A DNA stretch of 64,000 bases from Deltaproteobacteria bacterium (GCA_016218825.1 JACRCV010000042.1:1-64000), one strand, 5' to 3'; shown: positions 44,214 through 60,683, counted from the first letter of the stretch. Numbers and translations: made by a program. The notes: generated from the sequence alone by a model not told the origin.

Positions 44214-45146
44214 ATGACCGAGCACCCGAAGACCGAAGCACCGCTTTCGAGCCCGGCCGAGAGCCCGGAAGAGGCCGCGGCCACCCGCAGGCACTTCTTG
44301 CAGGGGATGGCGGCGACCGCGTTCGTCGCCGCGTGCAGCCCGCTGGAGCGCGAGGCCTTCTTCCAGCGCCACTTCAAAGAGCTGAACAAGGACGAGCTCG
44401 CCCGTGTCTTGGCGCGCCTGTCGCAGGGCTACAGCGAGCGTTTCCACAAGCAGGTGACGGTGAGCGCCGAGCCGGCGGCCAGCGGCGTGCTGTTCGGCTA
44501 CGCCCTCGATCTGTCGCGCTGCATCGGTTGCCGGCGCTGTGTCTACGCCTGCGTCGAGGAGAACAACCAATCGCGCGATCCGCAGATCCATTGGATCACG
44601 GTGCTGGAGATGGAGAAGGCCGGCGGTGTCGACGTGATGCACGCCAACGCCTACTACGACGCCGACGAGGTGCCGCGCCCCGGGCACTTCTACATGCCGG
44701 TGCAGTGCCAGCAGTGCGAGCACCCGCCGTGCGTCAAGGTCTGTCCGGTGCAAGCCACCTGGCAGGACGCCGACGGCATCGTGGTCGTGGACTACAACTG
44801 GTGCATCGGCTGCCGCTGCTGCATGTCGGCGTGCCCGTATGGCGCGCGCCACTTCAACTGGGGCGAGCCCACGATCGCCGACGCCGAGGTCAACCCCGAG
44901 ACCCATTACCTCGGCAACCGACCGCGGCCGCGCGGTGTCGTCGAGAAGTGCACCTTCTGTGTGCAGCGGGTGCGCAACGGGCGCTACCCGGCGTGCGTCG
45001 AGGTCTGCCCGGTCGGGGCGCGCAAGTTCGGCAACCTCCTCGATCCGACGAGCGAGGTGCGCTACGTCATCGAGAACAAGCGCGTCTTCATTCTCAAGGA
45101 GGAGCTCGGCACCAGCCCGAAGTTCTTCTACTTCTACGGCGTCTGA
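44214..45146 (+). CDS. 4Fe-4S ferredoxin-type electron-transfer subunit, exported
   Basis: A 310-residue protein of the PsrB/DmsB/DsrO type. The N-terminus has a twin-arginine-like TRRHFLQGMAATAFVAAC that ends in a lipobox, so it is probably Tat-exported and lipid-anchored. Cluster motifs are CIGCRRCVYAC, CQQCEHPPCVKVCP, CIGCRCCMSACP and CTFCVQRVRNG...CVEVCP, enough for four clusters. The NrfD partner follows 18 bp later. No molybdopterin subunit is encoded nearby. Confidence 0.9.
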   Translation: MTEHPKTEAPLSSPAESPEEAAATRRHFLQGMAATAFVAACSPLEREAFFQRHFKELNKDELARVLARLSQGYSERFHKQVTVSAEPAASGVLFGYALDLSRCIGCRRCVYACVEENNQSRDPQIHWITVLEMEKAGGVDVMHANAYYDADEVPRPGHFYMPVQCQQCEHPPCVKVCPVQATWQDADGIVVVDYNWCIGCRCCMSACPYGARHFNWGEPTIADAEVNPETHYLGNRPRPRGVVEKCTFCVQRVRNGRYPACVEVCPVGARKFGNLLDPTSEVRYVIENKRVFILKEELGTSPKFFYFYGV

Positions 45147-46392
45147 GGCACGAGGGAGGCCGGAATGCTGTTCTACAAGTTCTTCCTGGGGAGCCTCAGG
45201 ATCGTCACCCACGGCGGCAAGGCCTACTTCGCCTGGCTCGCCTTTCTCTTCCTGATCATCGGCGTCGGTGTGCTCGGCTACGGCGAGCAGCTCTCGCACG
45301 GGCTCATCCGCACCCACATGCGCGACCAGGTCTCGTGGGCGTTCTACATCGGCAACTTCACCTTCCTGGTGGGCGTCGCCGCGGCCGCGGTGGTCCTGGT
45401 GATCCCGGCCTACATCTACCACTGGCCGCCGATCAAAGAGATCGTCGTGCTCGGCGAGCTGCTCGCGGTGAGCGCGATCACGATGTGTCTGCTCTTCGTC
45501 ACCGTCGACATCGGCCGGCCGGAGCGCTTCTGGCACATGATCCCGTTCTTGGGGCGGTGGAACGTGCCGAGCTCACTGCTGGCCTGGGACGTGCTGGTCC
45601 TGAACCTGTACTACATCTTGAACTTCGTGATCGCGACCCACATCGTCTACCGCGGCTTCACCCGCCGCGAGTACAGCAAGTCCTTCGCGCTGCCGCTGAT
45701 CCTGTTCTCGGTGCCGCTCGCGGTCAGCATCCACACGGTGACCGCGTTCGTCTACAACGGCCTGCCGGCGCGCCCGTTCTGGAACTCGGCGATCCTCGCG
45801 CCGCGCTTTTTGGCCTCGGCCTTCTGCTCCGGGCCGGCGATCATGCTGGTGATGCTGCAGCTGTTGCGCAAGTACGCCCGCCTCGACATCAAGGACGAAG
45901 CGATCTGGAAGATCGCCGAGCTGATGGCCTACGCGATGTTCTTGAACCTGTTCCTGTTCGGCGCCGAGATCTTCCGCGAGTACTACTCGGCGACCGAGCA
46001 CCTGTTGTTCACCGAGTACCTGTTCGTCGGCATCCGCGGTCACAACGCCATCGTGCCGTTCGCGTGGCTGTCGCTGTTCTGCAGCATCGTCGCCTTCTTG
46101 CTCTTCCTGGTGCCGGCCACCCGCAAGAATCCGGTGACCCTGAACATCGGCGCCTTCTTGATCTACGCCGGCGTCTACATCGAGAAGGGCATCGCCCTGG
46201 TGATCCCCGGCTTCACGCCGTCGACGCTCGGCGACATCTACGAGTACGGTCCGAGTCGGGTCGAGGTGATGGTGACCATCGGCATCTACGGGGTCGGCTT
46301 CTTGCTCTTCACCCTGATGGTGAAGGTCGCGACCGCGATCATGCGCGGCGAGTTCCACGTCGACGTCGAGGCCTCCTTGCGGCAGCCGGGGA

Positions 46393-49599
<3,207 letters not shown>

Positions 49600-49626
49600 C
49601 GAAGCACCTCGAAGACTGCGGCGGCC

Positions 49627-50814
<1,188 letters not shown>

Positions 50815-50990
50815 GTGGCGCCGGACCTTAGCAACCGAACGGCCTCACTGCCAAGATCCAAACGACGAGGCAAGGGCTGAGGACCGGATCCCGATGCCGC
50901 GCACCCTTGACGGCGCTTTGATCGCTCGGTGACACTCGCGTTCCGAGTCGATCCTTCGCAGAAGTGCCCGATCGCGGGCGGGGAGCGCGC

Positions 50991-51704
50991 ATGCAGCAAT
51001 ACGAAGGCAAGGCCAAGCGGGTGACGGTGCGCGACGACGGCGACGTCGAGATCTACTACAAGGACGACGCCACCGCGTTCAACGGCCAGAAGCACGAGCT
51101 GTTCGCCGGCAAGGGCGCGTTGAACAGTCAGATCGCGGAGCGGCTGCTCGTCTACCTGCAGCAGCGCGGCACGCCGACGCACCACGTGCAGCGCCTCGAC
51201 GACCGGACGCTGTTGGCGAAGCGGGTCAAGATCTTCCCGCTCGAGGTGGTGGTGCGCTTCAAGGTCGCCGGCTCGCTCGCCAAGCGCACCGGCCTGCCCG
51301 ACAACACCGTGTGCGCGCCGCCGATCGTCGAGACCTACTACAAGCGCGACGACTTGGGCGACCCGATCGTCAACGACGATCACATCCGCCTGCTCGGGAT
51401 CGCGACGCCGGCGGACGTCCTGACCCTGCGGCGGATGGCGCTGAAGGCGGCGTTGGATCTCAAGGCCCTGTGCGACAAGGCCGAGATCGACCTCGTCGAC
51501 CTCAAGCTCGAGTTCGGCCAGAGCGGCGCCGGGATCCTGCTCGCCGACGAGGTGTCGCCCGACACCTGCCGCTTCCGCGACAAGAAGACCGGATCGAGCC
51601 TGGACAAGGACGTCTTCCGCCAGGGCAAGGGCGATCTGCTCTCCGGCTACCGCGAGGTGCTGCAGCGCTTCGAGAAGGCCCTGGCGGAGGTGGTCCGTGC
51701 ATAG
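50991..51704 (+). CDS. purC: SAICAR synthetase
   Basis: A 237-residue enzyme joining CAIR and aspartate in purine synthesis. It starts QQYEGKAKRVTV and carries VVVRFKVAGSLAKRTG and LVDLKLEFGQSGAGILLADE. Length fits the bacterial short form. ATG at 50991 follows GGGGAG at 50980-50985; an in-frame start at 50964 adds nine residues. It opens the purine operon and overlaps purS by 8 bp. Confidence 0.94.
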   Translation: MQQYEGKAKRVTVRDDGDVEIYYKDDATAFNGQKHELFAGKGALNSQIAERLLVYLQQRGTPTHHVQRLDDRTLLAKRVKIFPLEVVVRFKVAGSLAKRTGLPDNTVCAPPIVETYYKRDDLGDPIVNDDHIRLLGIATPADVLTLRRMALKAALDLKALCDKAEIDLVDLKLEFGQSGAGILLADEVSPDTCRFRDKKTGSSLDKDVFRQGKGDLLSGYREVLQRFEKALAEVVRA

Positions 51705-51948
51705 GGTGGACCTGATCGTCCGGCCGCGCACCGGGGTGCGCGATCCGCAAGGCGACGCGGTCGAGGAGGCGCTGCGTGGCATCGGCTACGATCGCCTGAA
51801 GGTTCACTGCGTCGGTCGCTTCCTGCGCATGGATCTGGACGTCCCGACCGAAGCCGAAGCGCGGCGGCTCGCGGACGAGATGTGCAAGCGCCTGCTCGTC
51901 AATCCGAACCTCGAGACCTACGACCTGAAGATCGAGAGCCTGGGATGA
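51697..51948 (+). CDS. purS: Phosphoribosylformylglycinamidine synthase, PurS subunit
   Basis: An 83-residue protein of the PurS family, which bridges PurL and PurQ in the three-part FGAM synthase. Motifs RPRTGVRDPQGDAVEEAL and CKRLLVNPNLETY are characteristic. GTG at 51697 lies inside purC and the stop overlaps the purQ ATG, so translation is coupled on both sides. Confidence 0.92.
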   Translation: MHRVDLIVRPRTGVRDPQGDAVEEALRGIGYDRLKVHCVGRFLRMDLDVPTEAEARRLADEMCKRLLVNPNLETYDLKIESLG

Positions 51949-52625
51949 GCGCCGGCCGGCCCGTCGCCACCGTCGTCGTCTTTCCGGGCTCGAACGGCGA
52001 TCGCGATCTGTTCGAGACCTTCGAGCGGGTCGGCTTCAGCTGCCGCTACCATCCCTCCGACCGGCCGCTCTCGGGCGACAGCGCCGTCGTCGGGCTGCCG
52101 GGCGGATTCTCCTATGGTGACTATTGGCGCGCCGGCATGCTCGCGAGTCAGGCGCCGGCGGTGGCCGATCTGCCGCGGCACGTCGAGCAGGGCGGGTTGG
52201 TGATTGGCATCTGCAACGGCTTCCAGATCCTGGTCGAGGCCGGGCTGCTCCCGGGCGCGCTGTCCTACAACGACCCCCCCGGTTTTCGGCACCGGTGGTT
52301 GACGCTCAAGGTCCAGTCGGCGTGCCCGAGCCCGTGGTTTGCCGCGGCCGCGATCGGCGACCGTTGGCGCCTGCCGATGGCGCACGGCGAGGGCAACTAC
52401 TTCCATCCCGACGGCGCGCAAGCGATCCAGGGTCGGGTGCCGCTGGTCTACGACCAGAACCCCAACGGTTCGCTCGCCGACGCCGCGGCGTTGCTCGACG
52501 CGACCGGTCGGGTCCTCGGGGTGATGCCGCACCCGGAGCGCGCCAGCGACCCGGACCTCGGGAGCGGCGACGGCCTGCAGCTCTTCAGGGCGGCGTTCGC
52601 CGCGGTGCGGAGGGACGCGCTGTGA
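51945..52625 (+). CDS. purQ: Phosphoribosylformylglycinamidine synthase, PurQ glutaminase
   Basis: A 226-residue class-I glutaminase that supplies ammonia to PurL. Catalytic Cys is in IGICNGFQILVEAGLLPG and His in GVMPHPERA; FPGSNGDRD and GGFSYGDYWRAG are typical PurQ. ATG at 51945 overlaps the purS stop; an earlier in-frame start at 51882 lies inside purS and is rejected. The stop overlaps the purL GTG. Confidence 0.94.
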   Translation: MSAGRPVATVVVFPGSNGDRDLFETFERVGFSCRYHPSDRPLSGDSAVVGLPGGFSYGDYWRAGMLASQAPAVADLPRHVEQGGLVIGICNGFQILVEAGLLPGALSYNDPPGFRHRWLTLKVQSACPSPWFAAAAIGDRWRLPMAHGEGNYFHPDGAQAIQGRVPLVYDQNPNGSLADAAALLDATGRVLGVMPHPERASDPDLGSGDGLQLFRAAFAAVRRDAL

Positions 52626-54820
52626 GCCTGAGCGCGGTCGAGGTCTTGAGCGCCGACGGGGTCCGCAGCGTCGCGGCGTCGATGGGCCTGTTGCCGACGG
52701 AGGTCGACGCGATCGTCCAAGGCCTCGGGCGACTCCCCGGAAAGACCGAGCTCGTGGTGTTCGCCGGGATGTGGAGCGAGCACTGCTCCTACAAGTCGAC
52801 GAAGACGATGCTGGCGACGTTGCCCAGGGAGGGCGCGCGGGTGCTCGCGGGGCCGGGCTCGCACGCCGGGGCGATCGACATCGGCGACGGCTGGGCCTTC
52901 GCGTTCAAGGTCGAGAGCCACAACCACCCGAGCGCGGTCGAGCCCTTTCAGGGGGCGGCGACCGGGGTCGGCGGCATCCTCCGCGACGTGATCGCGCAAG
53001 GGGCGCGGCCCTGCGCGGTGATGGACTCGCTGTGCTTCGGGATGCCCGACAGCCCGCGGATGCGCCACCTGGTCGACGGCGTCGTGGCCGGCATCGCCGG
53101 CTACGGCAACGCCTTCGGGGTCCCGAACGTCGGCGGGCGGACGGTCTACGACCCGGGCTACGAGGGCAACCCGCTGGTGAACGCGCTCGCGGCCGGGTTC
53201 GTGCGCGCCGGCGAGATGCGGCTCGGGGTCGCGAGCGGCGCGGGCAACGCGGTCGTCTACGTCGGTGCCACCACCGGGCGGGACGGCATCCTCGGGGCGG
53301 CCTTCGCCTCGGAGGAGCTCGGCGCCGACAACACCGCGCGGCGGACGCACGTGCAGGTGGGCGATCCGTTCACCGGCAAGAAGCTGATGGAGGCCTGCCT
53401 GTCGTTCACCCCGGAGGCCGGGCTGTGTGGGTGTCAGGACATGGGCGCCTGCGGGCTTTCTTGTGGGCTGTTCGAGATGGCGGCGGCCGGCCAGGTCGGC
53501 ATGGACATCGATCTCGGCGCCATCCCGTTGCGCGAAGCGGACATGAGCGGTCACGAGATCTTGCTGTCCGAGTCCCAGGAGCGCTTCCTGTTCGTCGTCC
53601 GCCAGGGCGCCGAAGCGCAGGCGCTGGCGCACTTTCGCCGCCACGGCCTGCACGCGGCGGTCTGCGGCCGGGTGACCGAGAGCGGCCGGGTGTGCGCACG
53701 GCTGCACGGCGAGGTCGTGGTCGATCTGCCGGCGGCGCTGGTGGCCGGCGGTGCGCCGTTGATCCGATGGCCACAGAGCGCGGCGTTGCCGCTGCCACGG
53801 CCGTACCCGGAGTTTGGCGCGCCCACCGACTTGGGCGCGACGCTCCTGGCGCTCCTCGGTCAGCCGGGCCTGTGTGATCCGGTCGGCGTCTACGATCACT
53901 ACGACCAGACGGTCGGCAACCGCACGGTGCGCGGCCCCGGGCAGGCGGAGGCCGCGGTGCTCAAGGTCCCCGGGACCCGTCGCGGTGTGGCGCTGACGGT
54001 GACCAGCCGCGGCGATCTGTTGCGGGCCGATCCCTATGCCGGCGCCCAGGCCACGGTGGCGGCGGCGTGCCGCAACCTCGCGTGCGTCGGGGCGGCGTTG
54101 GTGGCGGTGACCGACGGCATCAACCACGGCTCGCCGCGCGATCCGGTCGAGTGCCGGCGCCTGGCGGAGGTGATCCGCGGCCTCGGTGATGCGCTGCGGG
54201 CCCTCCGGGTCCCGGTCACCGGCGGCAATGTCTCGCTCTACAACGAGTCGCCGCATGGCGCGATCCCGCCGACGCCGATGGTGGGCGGGGTCGGCCTCGT
54301 CGACTCCTTGGAGCGCTTGCCGACCGCCGCGCTCGCTCCCGGCCACACGCTGTTCCTGCTCGGCCTGTGGGTCGGCGAGCCGTCGGCCTCGTTCTACGGC
54401 GGCTGGCGGACCAAGGGCGCGGTCGGGCCGGTGGCGCAAGTCGACCTCGCGGCGGAGACGAAGTTGGCGGCGTTGCTCGTCGCCGAGGTCGAGCGTGGTC
54501 ATGTCGCGGCCGCCAAGGACGGCGGCAAAGGGGGACTCGGGGTGGCGTTGGCGAAGATGTGCGCGCGCGGCGGCTGCGGCGCCGACCTCGAGCTGCCGGC
54601 GGTGGCGCGGCGGGACTGGGCGCTGTTCGGCGAGCGGCCGGCCTCCGCGTGGGTCTCGGTGCCGGCGGCGCACGCCGCGGCCTTCAGGGAGAGCGCCGAG
54701 CATCACGGCGTTCCCTGGGTGCAGGCCGGGGTGAGCGGTGGCGACGTGCTTCACATTCGGGACCTTCTCGAGGTGCGGGTCGCGGCGCTCGCCGCGGCGT
54801 TCGCGGGCGGCGGAGGCTAG
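52622..54820 (+). CDS. purL: Phosphoribosylformylglycinamidine synthase, PurL subunit
   Basis: A 732-residue small-type PurL, the ATP-dependent synthetase that works with separate PurS and PurQ. GMWSEHCSYKSTK carries the catalytic His; KVESHNHPSAVEPFQGAATG and a second half with DGGKGGLGVALAKM are intact. GTG at 52622 overlaps the purQ stop. The gene ends 1 bp before purF. Confidence 0.95.
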   Translation: MSLSAVEVLSADGVRSVAASMGLLPTEVDAIVQGLGRLPGKTELVVFAGMWSEHCSYKSTKTMLATLPREGARVLAGPGSHAGAIDIGDGWAFAFKVESHNHPSAVEPFQGAATGVGGILRDVIAQGARPCAVMDSLCFGMPDSPRMRHLVDGVVAGIAGYGNAFGVPNVGGRTVYDPGYEGNPLVNALAAGFVRAGEMRLGVASGAGNAVVYVGATTGRDGILGAAFASEELGADNTARRTHVQVGDPFTGKKLMEACLSFTPEAGLCGCQDMGACGLSCGLFEMAAAGQVGMDIDLGAIPLREADMSGHEILLSESQERFLFVVRQGAEAQALAHFRRHGLHAAVCGRVTESGRVCARLHGEVVVDLPAALVAGGAPLIRWPQSAALPLPRPYPEFGAPTDLGATLLALLGQPGLCDPVGVYDHYDQTVGNRTVRGPGQAEAAVLKVPGTRRGVALTVTSRGDLLRADPYAGAQATVAAACRNLACVGAALVAVTDGINHGSPRDPVECRRLAEVIRGLGDALRALRVPVTGGNVSLYNESPHGAIPPTPMVGGVGLVDSLERLPTAALAPGHTLFLLGLWVGEPSASFYGGWRTKGAVGPVAQVDLAAETKLAALLVAEVERGHVAAAKDGGKGGLGVALAKMCARGGCGADLELPAVARRDWALFGERPASAWVSVPAAHAAAFRESAEHHGVPWVQAGVSGGDVLHIRDLLEVRVAALAAAFAGGGG

Positions 54821-54821
54821 G

Positions 54822-56194
<1,373 letters not shown>

Positions 56195-56198
<4 letters not shown>

Positions 56199-57265
56199 GC
56201 AAGCGACCGGTGCAGCGCAAGAACGCCCGGAACAAGGGGCTGACCTACAAAGCCGCGGGCGTGGACATCGCCGCCGCCGATTCGTTCGTCGCCAGCGTGG
56301 CGCAGAAGGCGCGCGCGACCTTCTCACCCTTGGTCTTCGAGCACGCCCTCGGCTACTCGGGGCTGATGCGGCCGGCGCTCGACGGCGTCCGTGAGCCGCT
56401 GATCGCCGCGACCTGCGACGGCGTCGGCACTAAGCTGCTGTTGGCCCGGGCCGCGGCGCGCTACGAGGGCTTGGGTCAGGATTTGGTGGCGATGAGCGTC
56501 AACGATCTGTTGCCGGTCGGCGCCCGGCCGCTGTTGTTCTTGGACTACATCGCCGCCGGCAAGCTCGACGCCAAGGCCATGGCGACGGTGATCGACGGCG
56601 TGGTGCGCTCGTGCCGCGAGGTCGGCTGCACCCTCCTCGGCGGCGAGACCGCGGAGATGCCCGGCCTGTATGCCAAGGGCGACTTCGACCTCGCCGGCTT
56701 CGCGGTGGGCATCGCCGATCGGACGCGGCTGCCGCGCCCGGAGACCATCCAGGCCGGCGATCGGGTGCTGGCCCTGGCCTCCACCGGGATCCACGCGAAC
56801 GGGCTGTCGCTCGCCCGGCGGGCGTTGTTGGGGCGCGGCAAGATGAAGCTCGGGGCGCGGCCGCGCGGCCTCGGCAAGACGCGCGTCGACGAGCTCCTGA
56901 CACCCACCGCGCTCTACGTGCGCCCGGTGCTGGATCTGATGCAGAAGACCACGGTGAAGGCCGCGGCGCACATCACCGGCGGCGGCCTGTTGACCCGCAC
57001 CGAGAAGCTGGTGCGAGGCGACCTGCGGCTGGTCATCGAGCCGCAGAGCTATCGCCGCCCGCCGATCTTCGACCTGATCGCGGCGGCCGGCGCGGTGTCC
57101 GCCACCGAGATGGCGCGCACCTTCAACATGGGCCTCGGGTTCGTCGTCGTGCTCGACGCCGAAGCGGCGACGAGCGTGGTGGCGAGCGGGATCGATCCCT
57201 GGATCATGGTCGGCGCGGTGGTCCCCGGCCGACACGGAGTCGACCTTGGCTACGCCCGCAGCTGA
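56195..57265 (+). CDS. purM: Phosphoribosylformylglycinamidine cyclo-ligase
   Basis: A 356-residue AIR synthetase. Conserved motifs are CDGVGTKLLLA, GQDLVAMSVNDLL, LGGETAEMPGLY and HITGGGLLTRTEKL. A basic N-terminal tail (KRPVQRKNARNK) precedes the core. It overlaps purF by 4 bp and purN by 20 bp. Confidence 0.95.
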
Positions 57266-57860
57266 GCTTCGCTTCGCGATCCTCGCCTCCGGCCGCGGCT
57301 CGAACGCCGACGCGCTGATGGACGGCTTCGAGAGCGGCCTGATCCCCGCGACCTTGGCGCTCGTGGTCGCGAACGTCGCCGGCGCCCAGGTGCTCGAGAA
57401 GGCGGCGCGGCGCGGCTACAAGGCGGCCACCGTGCCGCACAAGGGCAAGAGCCGGGAGGCGCACGAGGCGGAGGTCCTGCGGCTGCTCGCGGACCAGGGC
57501 ATCGATCACCTCTTGCTTGCCGGCTACATGCGGATCTTGAGCCCGGAGTTCTTGAAGGCCTTCGGGGGCGCGGTGTTGAACATCCACCCGGCGCTGCTGC
57601 CGGACTTCCCCGGGCTGCACGCCGCGCGGCGGCAGTGGGAGGCGCAGCGCAAGGTGGTCGGCGCGACGGTGCACTTCGTCGATGCCGGGGTCGACACCGG
57701 ACCGATCATCCTTCAAGGATCGATCGTCGCGACCGGCGACGAGGACGCCGAGCGCCTCGAGGCGCGGATCCGCACCGAGGTCGAGCACGTGATCTATCCG
57801 CGCGCGGTGCGGCTTTTCTTGGATCGGGGCGGCAGGCCGGCCCCCACGGAGGGACGATGA
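57246..57860 (+). CDS. purN: Phosphoribosylglycinamide formyltransferase
   Basis: A 204-residue folate-dependent GAR transformylase. LASGRGSNADALMDG binds substrate; NIHPALLPDFPGLHAAR and DAGVDTGPIILQ hold the Asn/His/Asp active site. TTG at 57246 is used: it follows GGAG (57236-57239) and gives the normal N-terminus. It overlaps purM by 20 bp and purH by 4 bp. Confidence 0.92.
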   Translation: MATPAAELRFAILASGRGSNADALMDGFESGLIPATLALVVANVAGAQVLEKAARRGYKAATVPHKGKSREAHEAEVLRLLADQGIDHLLLAGYMRILSPEFLKAFGGAVLNIHPALLPDFPGLHAARRQWEAQRKVVGATVHFVDAGVDTGPIILQGSIVATGDEDAERLEARIRTEVEHVIYPRAVRLFLDRGGRPAPTEGR

Positions 57861-59404
57861 CCACGACCAAGGTGCGACGGGCCCTGTTGTCGGTGCACGA
57901 CAAGCGCGGGCTCTTGGATCTCGGCCGGGCGCTCGCGGCCCAGGGCGCCGAGCTGTTGGCCTCCGGGGGCACCGCGACCCATCTCAGGGACGGCGGGCTG
58001 GCGGTGACCGCGATCGAGGCGTTCACCGGCAGTCCCGAGGTGTTGGACGGGCGGGTGAAGACCTTGCACCCGAAGGTGGCGGCCGGGATCCTCGCCGACC
58101 GGCGCAACGGCGCGCATTTGCAGCAGCTCAAAGACCAGGGTTGGGTCGAGATCGATCTGGTGGTCTGCAACCTGTATCCGTTCGCGGCCACGGTCGCGCG
58201 CCGCGCCTCGCCCGAGGAGATCATCGAGAACATCGACATCGGCGGCCCGACCTTGGTGCGGGCGGCCGCGAAGAACGCCGCGGGCGGCGTCGCGGTGGTG
58301 GTCGATCCGGACGACTACGGGGCGGTCGAAGCGGCGCTCGCCAACGGCGACGGCCTCGATGCGGCGCTGCGCCGCCAGCTCGCCGCCAAGGCCTTCGGGG
58401 TGATCGCGGCGTACGACGCCAGCATCGCCGAGTGGTTTGTGGATCGCGACCAGGACGGCGCGTTCGCGCCGCGCCTCGGCGGCTTCGTCCGGGAGACCGC
58501 GCTGCGCTACGGCGAGAACCCGCACCAGCAGGCCTGCCTGTACCGACTCGAAGGCGAGGCGCGCGGCGTCGCTCACGGCGAGCAGCTCGCGGGCAAGGAG
58601 CTGTCGTACAACAACTACCTCGACATGGACGCGGCGTTGCGCGCCGTGATCCGGCTGCCCGGGCAGGCGTGCGCGATCGTGAAGCACACCAACCCGTGTG
58701 GGCTGGCCGAGGCGGAGTCGCAGGCCGAGGCGTTCCGCCGGGCGCTCTCGGGCGATCCGCTCGCGGCCTTCGGCAGCATCCTCGGCTTCAACCGCGGCCT
58801 CGAGATCGACGCCGTCCAGGCGATCAAGGACAGCAAGCTGTTCGTCGAGTGCATCGTCGCGCCGGACTTTGCCCCCGAGGTCCTCGCGGCCCTCGCGAAG
58901 CGGGAGAACCTCCGCCTGTTCCGGGTGCCGGGCGCCGACGCGGCGCCGGGGTATCACGCGCATCGCATCGGCGGCGGCCTGCTGGTGCAGAGCGTCGACA
59001 AAGGCCCGAAGGCGCCGGCCGCTTGGCGCGTCGTGACCCGGCGAGGCCTGGAGCCCGGCTGGCTCGAGGATCTCTGGTTCGCGATGCACTGCGCCGCGGT
59101 GCTCAAGTCGAACGCGATCGCGATCACCACGGGCAAGATGCTCGTCGGCGCCGGCGCCGGCCAGATGAGCCGGGTCGACGCGGTGGAGCAGGCGGTCAAG
59201 AAGGCCGGGGCCCGGGCGCAGGGCGCCTTCCTGGGGTCCGACGCCTTCTTCCCGTTCCCCGACGGCATCGAGGCGGCGGCCAAGGCCGGCGTGGTCGCGG
59301 TGGCGCAGCCGGGGGGCTCGAAGAAGGACGCCGAGGTCATCGCCGCCTGCGATCGCTATGGCCTGGCGATGGTGTTCTGCGGCGAGCGTCACTTCCGTCA
59401 CTAG
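57857..59404 (+). CDS. purH: Bifunctional AICAR transformylase / IMP cyclohydrolase
   Basis: A 515-residue enzyme for the last two steps to IMP. The N-terminal MGS-like cyclohydrolase (ALLSVHDKRGLLDLGRAL, GRVKTLHPKVAAGIL) and the C-terminal transformylase (CAIVKHTNPCGLA, LLVGAGAGQMSRVDAV) are complete. ATG at 57857 overlaps the purN stop after GGAGGGA. Confidence 0.96.
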   Translation: MTTTKVRRALLSVHDKRGLLDLGRALAAQGAELLASGGTATHLRDGGLAVTAIEAFTGSPEVLDGRVKTLHPKVAAGILADRRNGAHLQQLKDQGWVEIDLVVCNLYPFAATVARRASPEEIIENIDIGGPTLVRAAAKNAAGGVAVVVDPDDYGAVEAALANGDGLDAALRRQLAAKAFGVIAAYDASIAEWFVDRDQDGAFAPRLGGFVRETALRYGENPHQQACLYRLEGEARGVAHGEQLAGKELSYNNYLDMDAALRAVIRLPGQACAIVKHTNPCGLAEAESQAEAFRRALSGDPLAAFGSILGFNRGLEIDAVQAIKDSKLFVECIVAPDFAPEVLAALAKRENLRLFRVPGADAAPGYHAHRIGGGLLVQSVDKGPKAPAAWRVVTRRGLEPGWLEDLWFAMHCAAVLKSNAIAITTGKMLVGAGAGQMSRVDAVEQAVKKAGARAQGAFLGSDAFFPFPDGIEAAAKAGVVAVAQPGGSKKDAEVIAACDRYGLAMVFCGERHFRH

Positions 59405-59415
59405 GAGAGCGATCG

Positions 59416-60672
59416 ATGCGGGTGCTGGTGGTGGGTGGCGGTGGCCGGGAGCACGCGATCTGTCGGGCGCTGCAGACGGGGAGCGTGCGCCCGGAGCTCG
59501 TCATCGCGCCCGGCAACGCCGGCACTGCCCGACTCGGGCGCAACGTCGCTGTCAACCTTCAGGAGCCGGCGCAGCTGGTGGCGGTGGCGCGGCAGGAGCA
59601 CGCCGAGCTGGTGATCGTCGGGCCGGAGCAGCCGCTGGTGCTCGGGCTCGTGGACCGGCTCGAGGCGGCCGGCATCCGCGCCTGCGGGCCAAAGATGGCT
59701 GCGGCGAAGATCGAGGGCTCGAAGGCGCATCTGCGCGAGCTCGCGGCGAGCGCCAACGTGCCCGGCCCGGCCTTCGCCATCCTCACCGAGGTACACCAGG
59801 TGGCGCGCGCCGTCGGCCGCTTCGCCGCACCGCCGGTGGTGAAGGCCGACGGCCTGGCGGCGGGCAAAGGGGTGTTCTTGCCCGCGACCCACGAAGAGTG
59901 CATCGCCCAAGCAGAGGCGTTGCTCGCCGGCAGCCTCGGCGACGCCGGGCGCACCGTGGTGCTCGAAGAGCGGCTGACGGGCGTCGAGGCCTCGGCGTTC
60001 TTCGTTTGCGACGGTGACGTGTGCGTGCGCTGGCCGTCGGCTCGGGACCACAAGCGGCTGCGGGACGGCGATCAGGGACCGAACACCGGCGGCATGGGCG
60101 CGGTCAGTCCGAACCCGGCGCTCGACGACGACACGCTGCGGGAGATCGAGGCGCAAGTCGTGCGTCCGACGCTCGCCGCCCTGGCGCGGCGCGGCACGCC
60201 GTACAGCGGCTTTCTGTTCGCCGGGCTGATGCTCTGCGAACGGCGGCCGATGCTGTTGGAGTTCAACGCCCGCCTCGGCGACCCGGAGACGCAGGCGATC
60301 CTACCCCGACTGCCGGCCGGCGCCTTTCTCGAGCTCGCGGACGCGTGCAGTCGCCACTCGCTGCGACCGGCGGCGGTGGCCGAGGACCCGCGGGTCACGT
60401 GTGCGGTGGTGCTGGCGGCCGCGGGCTACCCTGAACGGTCGCGGCTCGGGGATCCGGTCGACATCGAGCCCGGGCTGGAGAGCGCGGACCGCTGGTTGGA
60501 CTATTCCGGGATCAAGGCGAAGAACGGCCGGCTGGTGACCAGCGGCGGCCGGGTCGCCACGGTGGTGGCGCGGGCAGACAGCTCGACGGCGGCCGGCGGG
60601 CTTGCCTATCGAGGGGTCGCCATGGTCCGATTCGCCGGCGCGCAGCACCGCCGGGACATCGGCGGGCGCTAG
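59416..60672 (+). CDS. purD: Phosphoribosylamine-glycine ligase
   Basis: A 418-residue ATP-grasp ligase. RVLVVGGGGREHAICRAL begins the chain, VVKADGLAAGKGVF is the ATP-grasp loop, and LEFNARLGDPETQAIL holds metal ligands. ATG at 59416 lies 11 bp after purH; AGGAGAG at 59403-59409 is its ribosome site. Confidence 0.96.
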   Translation: MRVLVVGGGGREHAICRALQTGSVRPELVIAPGNAGTARLGRNVAVNLQEPAQLVAVARQEHAELVIVGPEQPLVLGLVDRLEAAGIRACGPKMAAAKIEGSKAHLRELAASANVPGPAFAILTEVHQVARAVGRFAAPPVVKADGLAAGKGVFLPATHEECIAQAEALLAGSLGDAGRTVVLEERLTGVEASAFFVCDGDVCVRWPSARDHKRLRDGDQGPNTGGMGAVSPNPALDDDTLREIEAQVVRPTLAALARRGTPYSGFLFAGLMLCERRPMLLEFNARLGDPETQAILPRLPAGAFLELADACSRHSLRPAAVAEDPRVTCAVVLAAAGYPERSRLGDPVDIEPGLESADRWLDYSGIKAKNGRLVTSGGRVATVVARADSSTAAGGLAYRGVAMVRFAGAQHRRDIGGR

Positions 60673-60683
60673 AGGAGGCAATC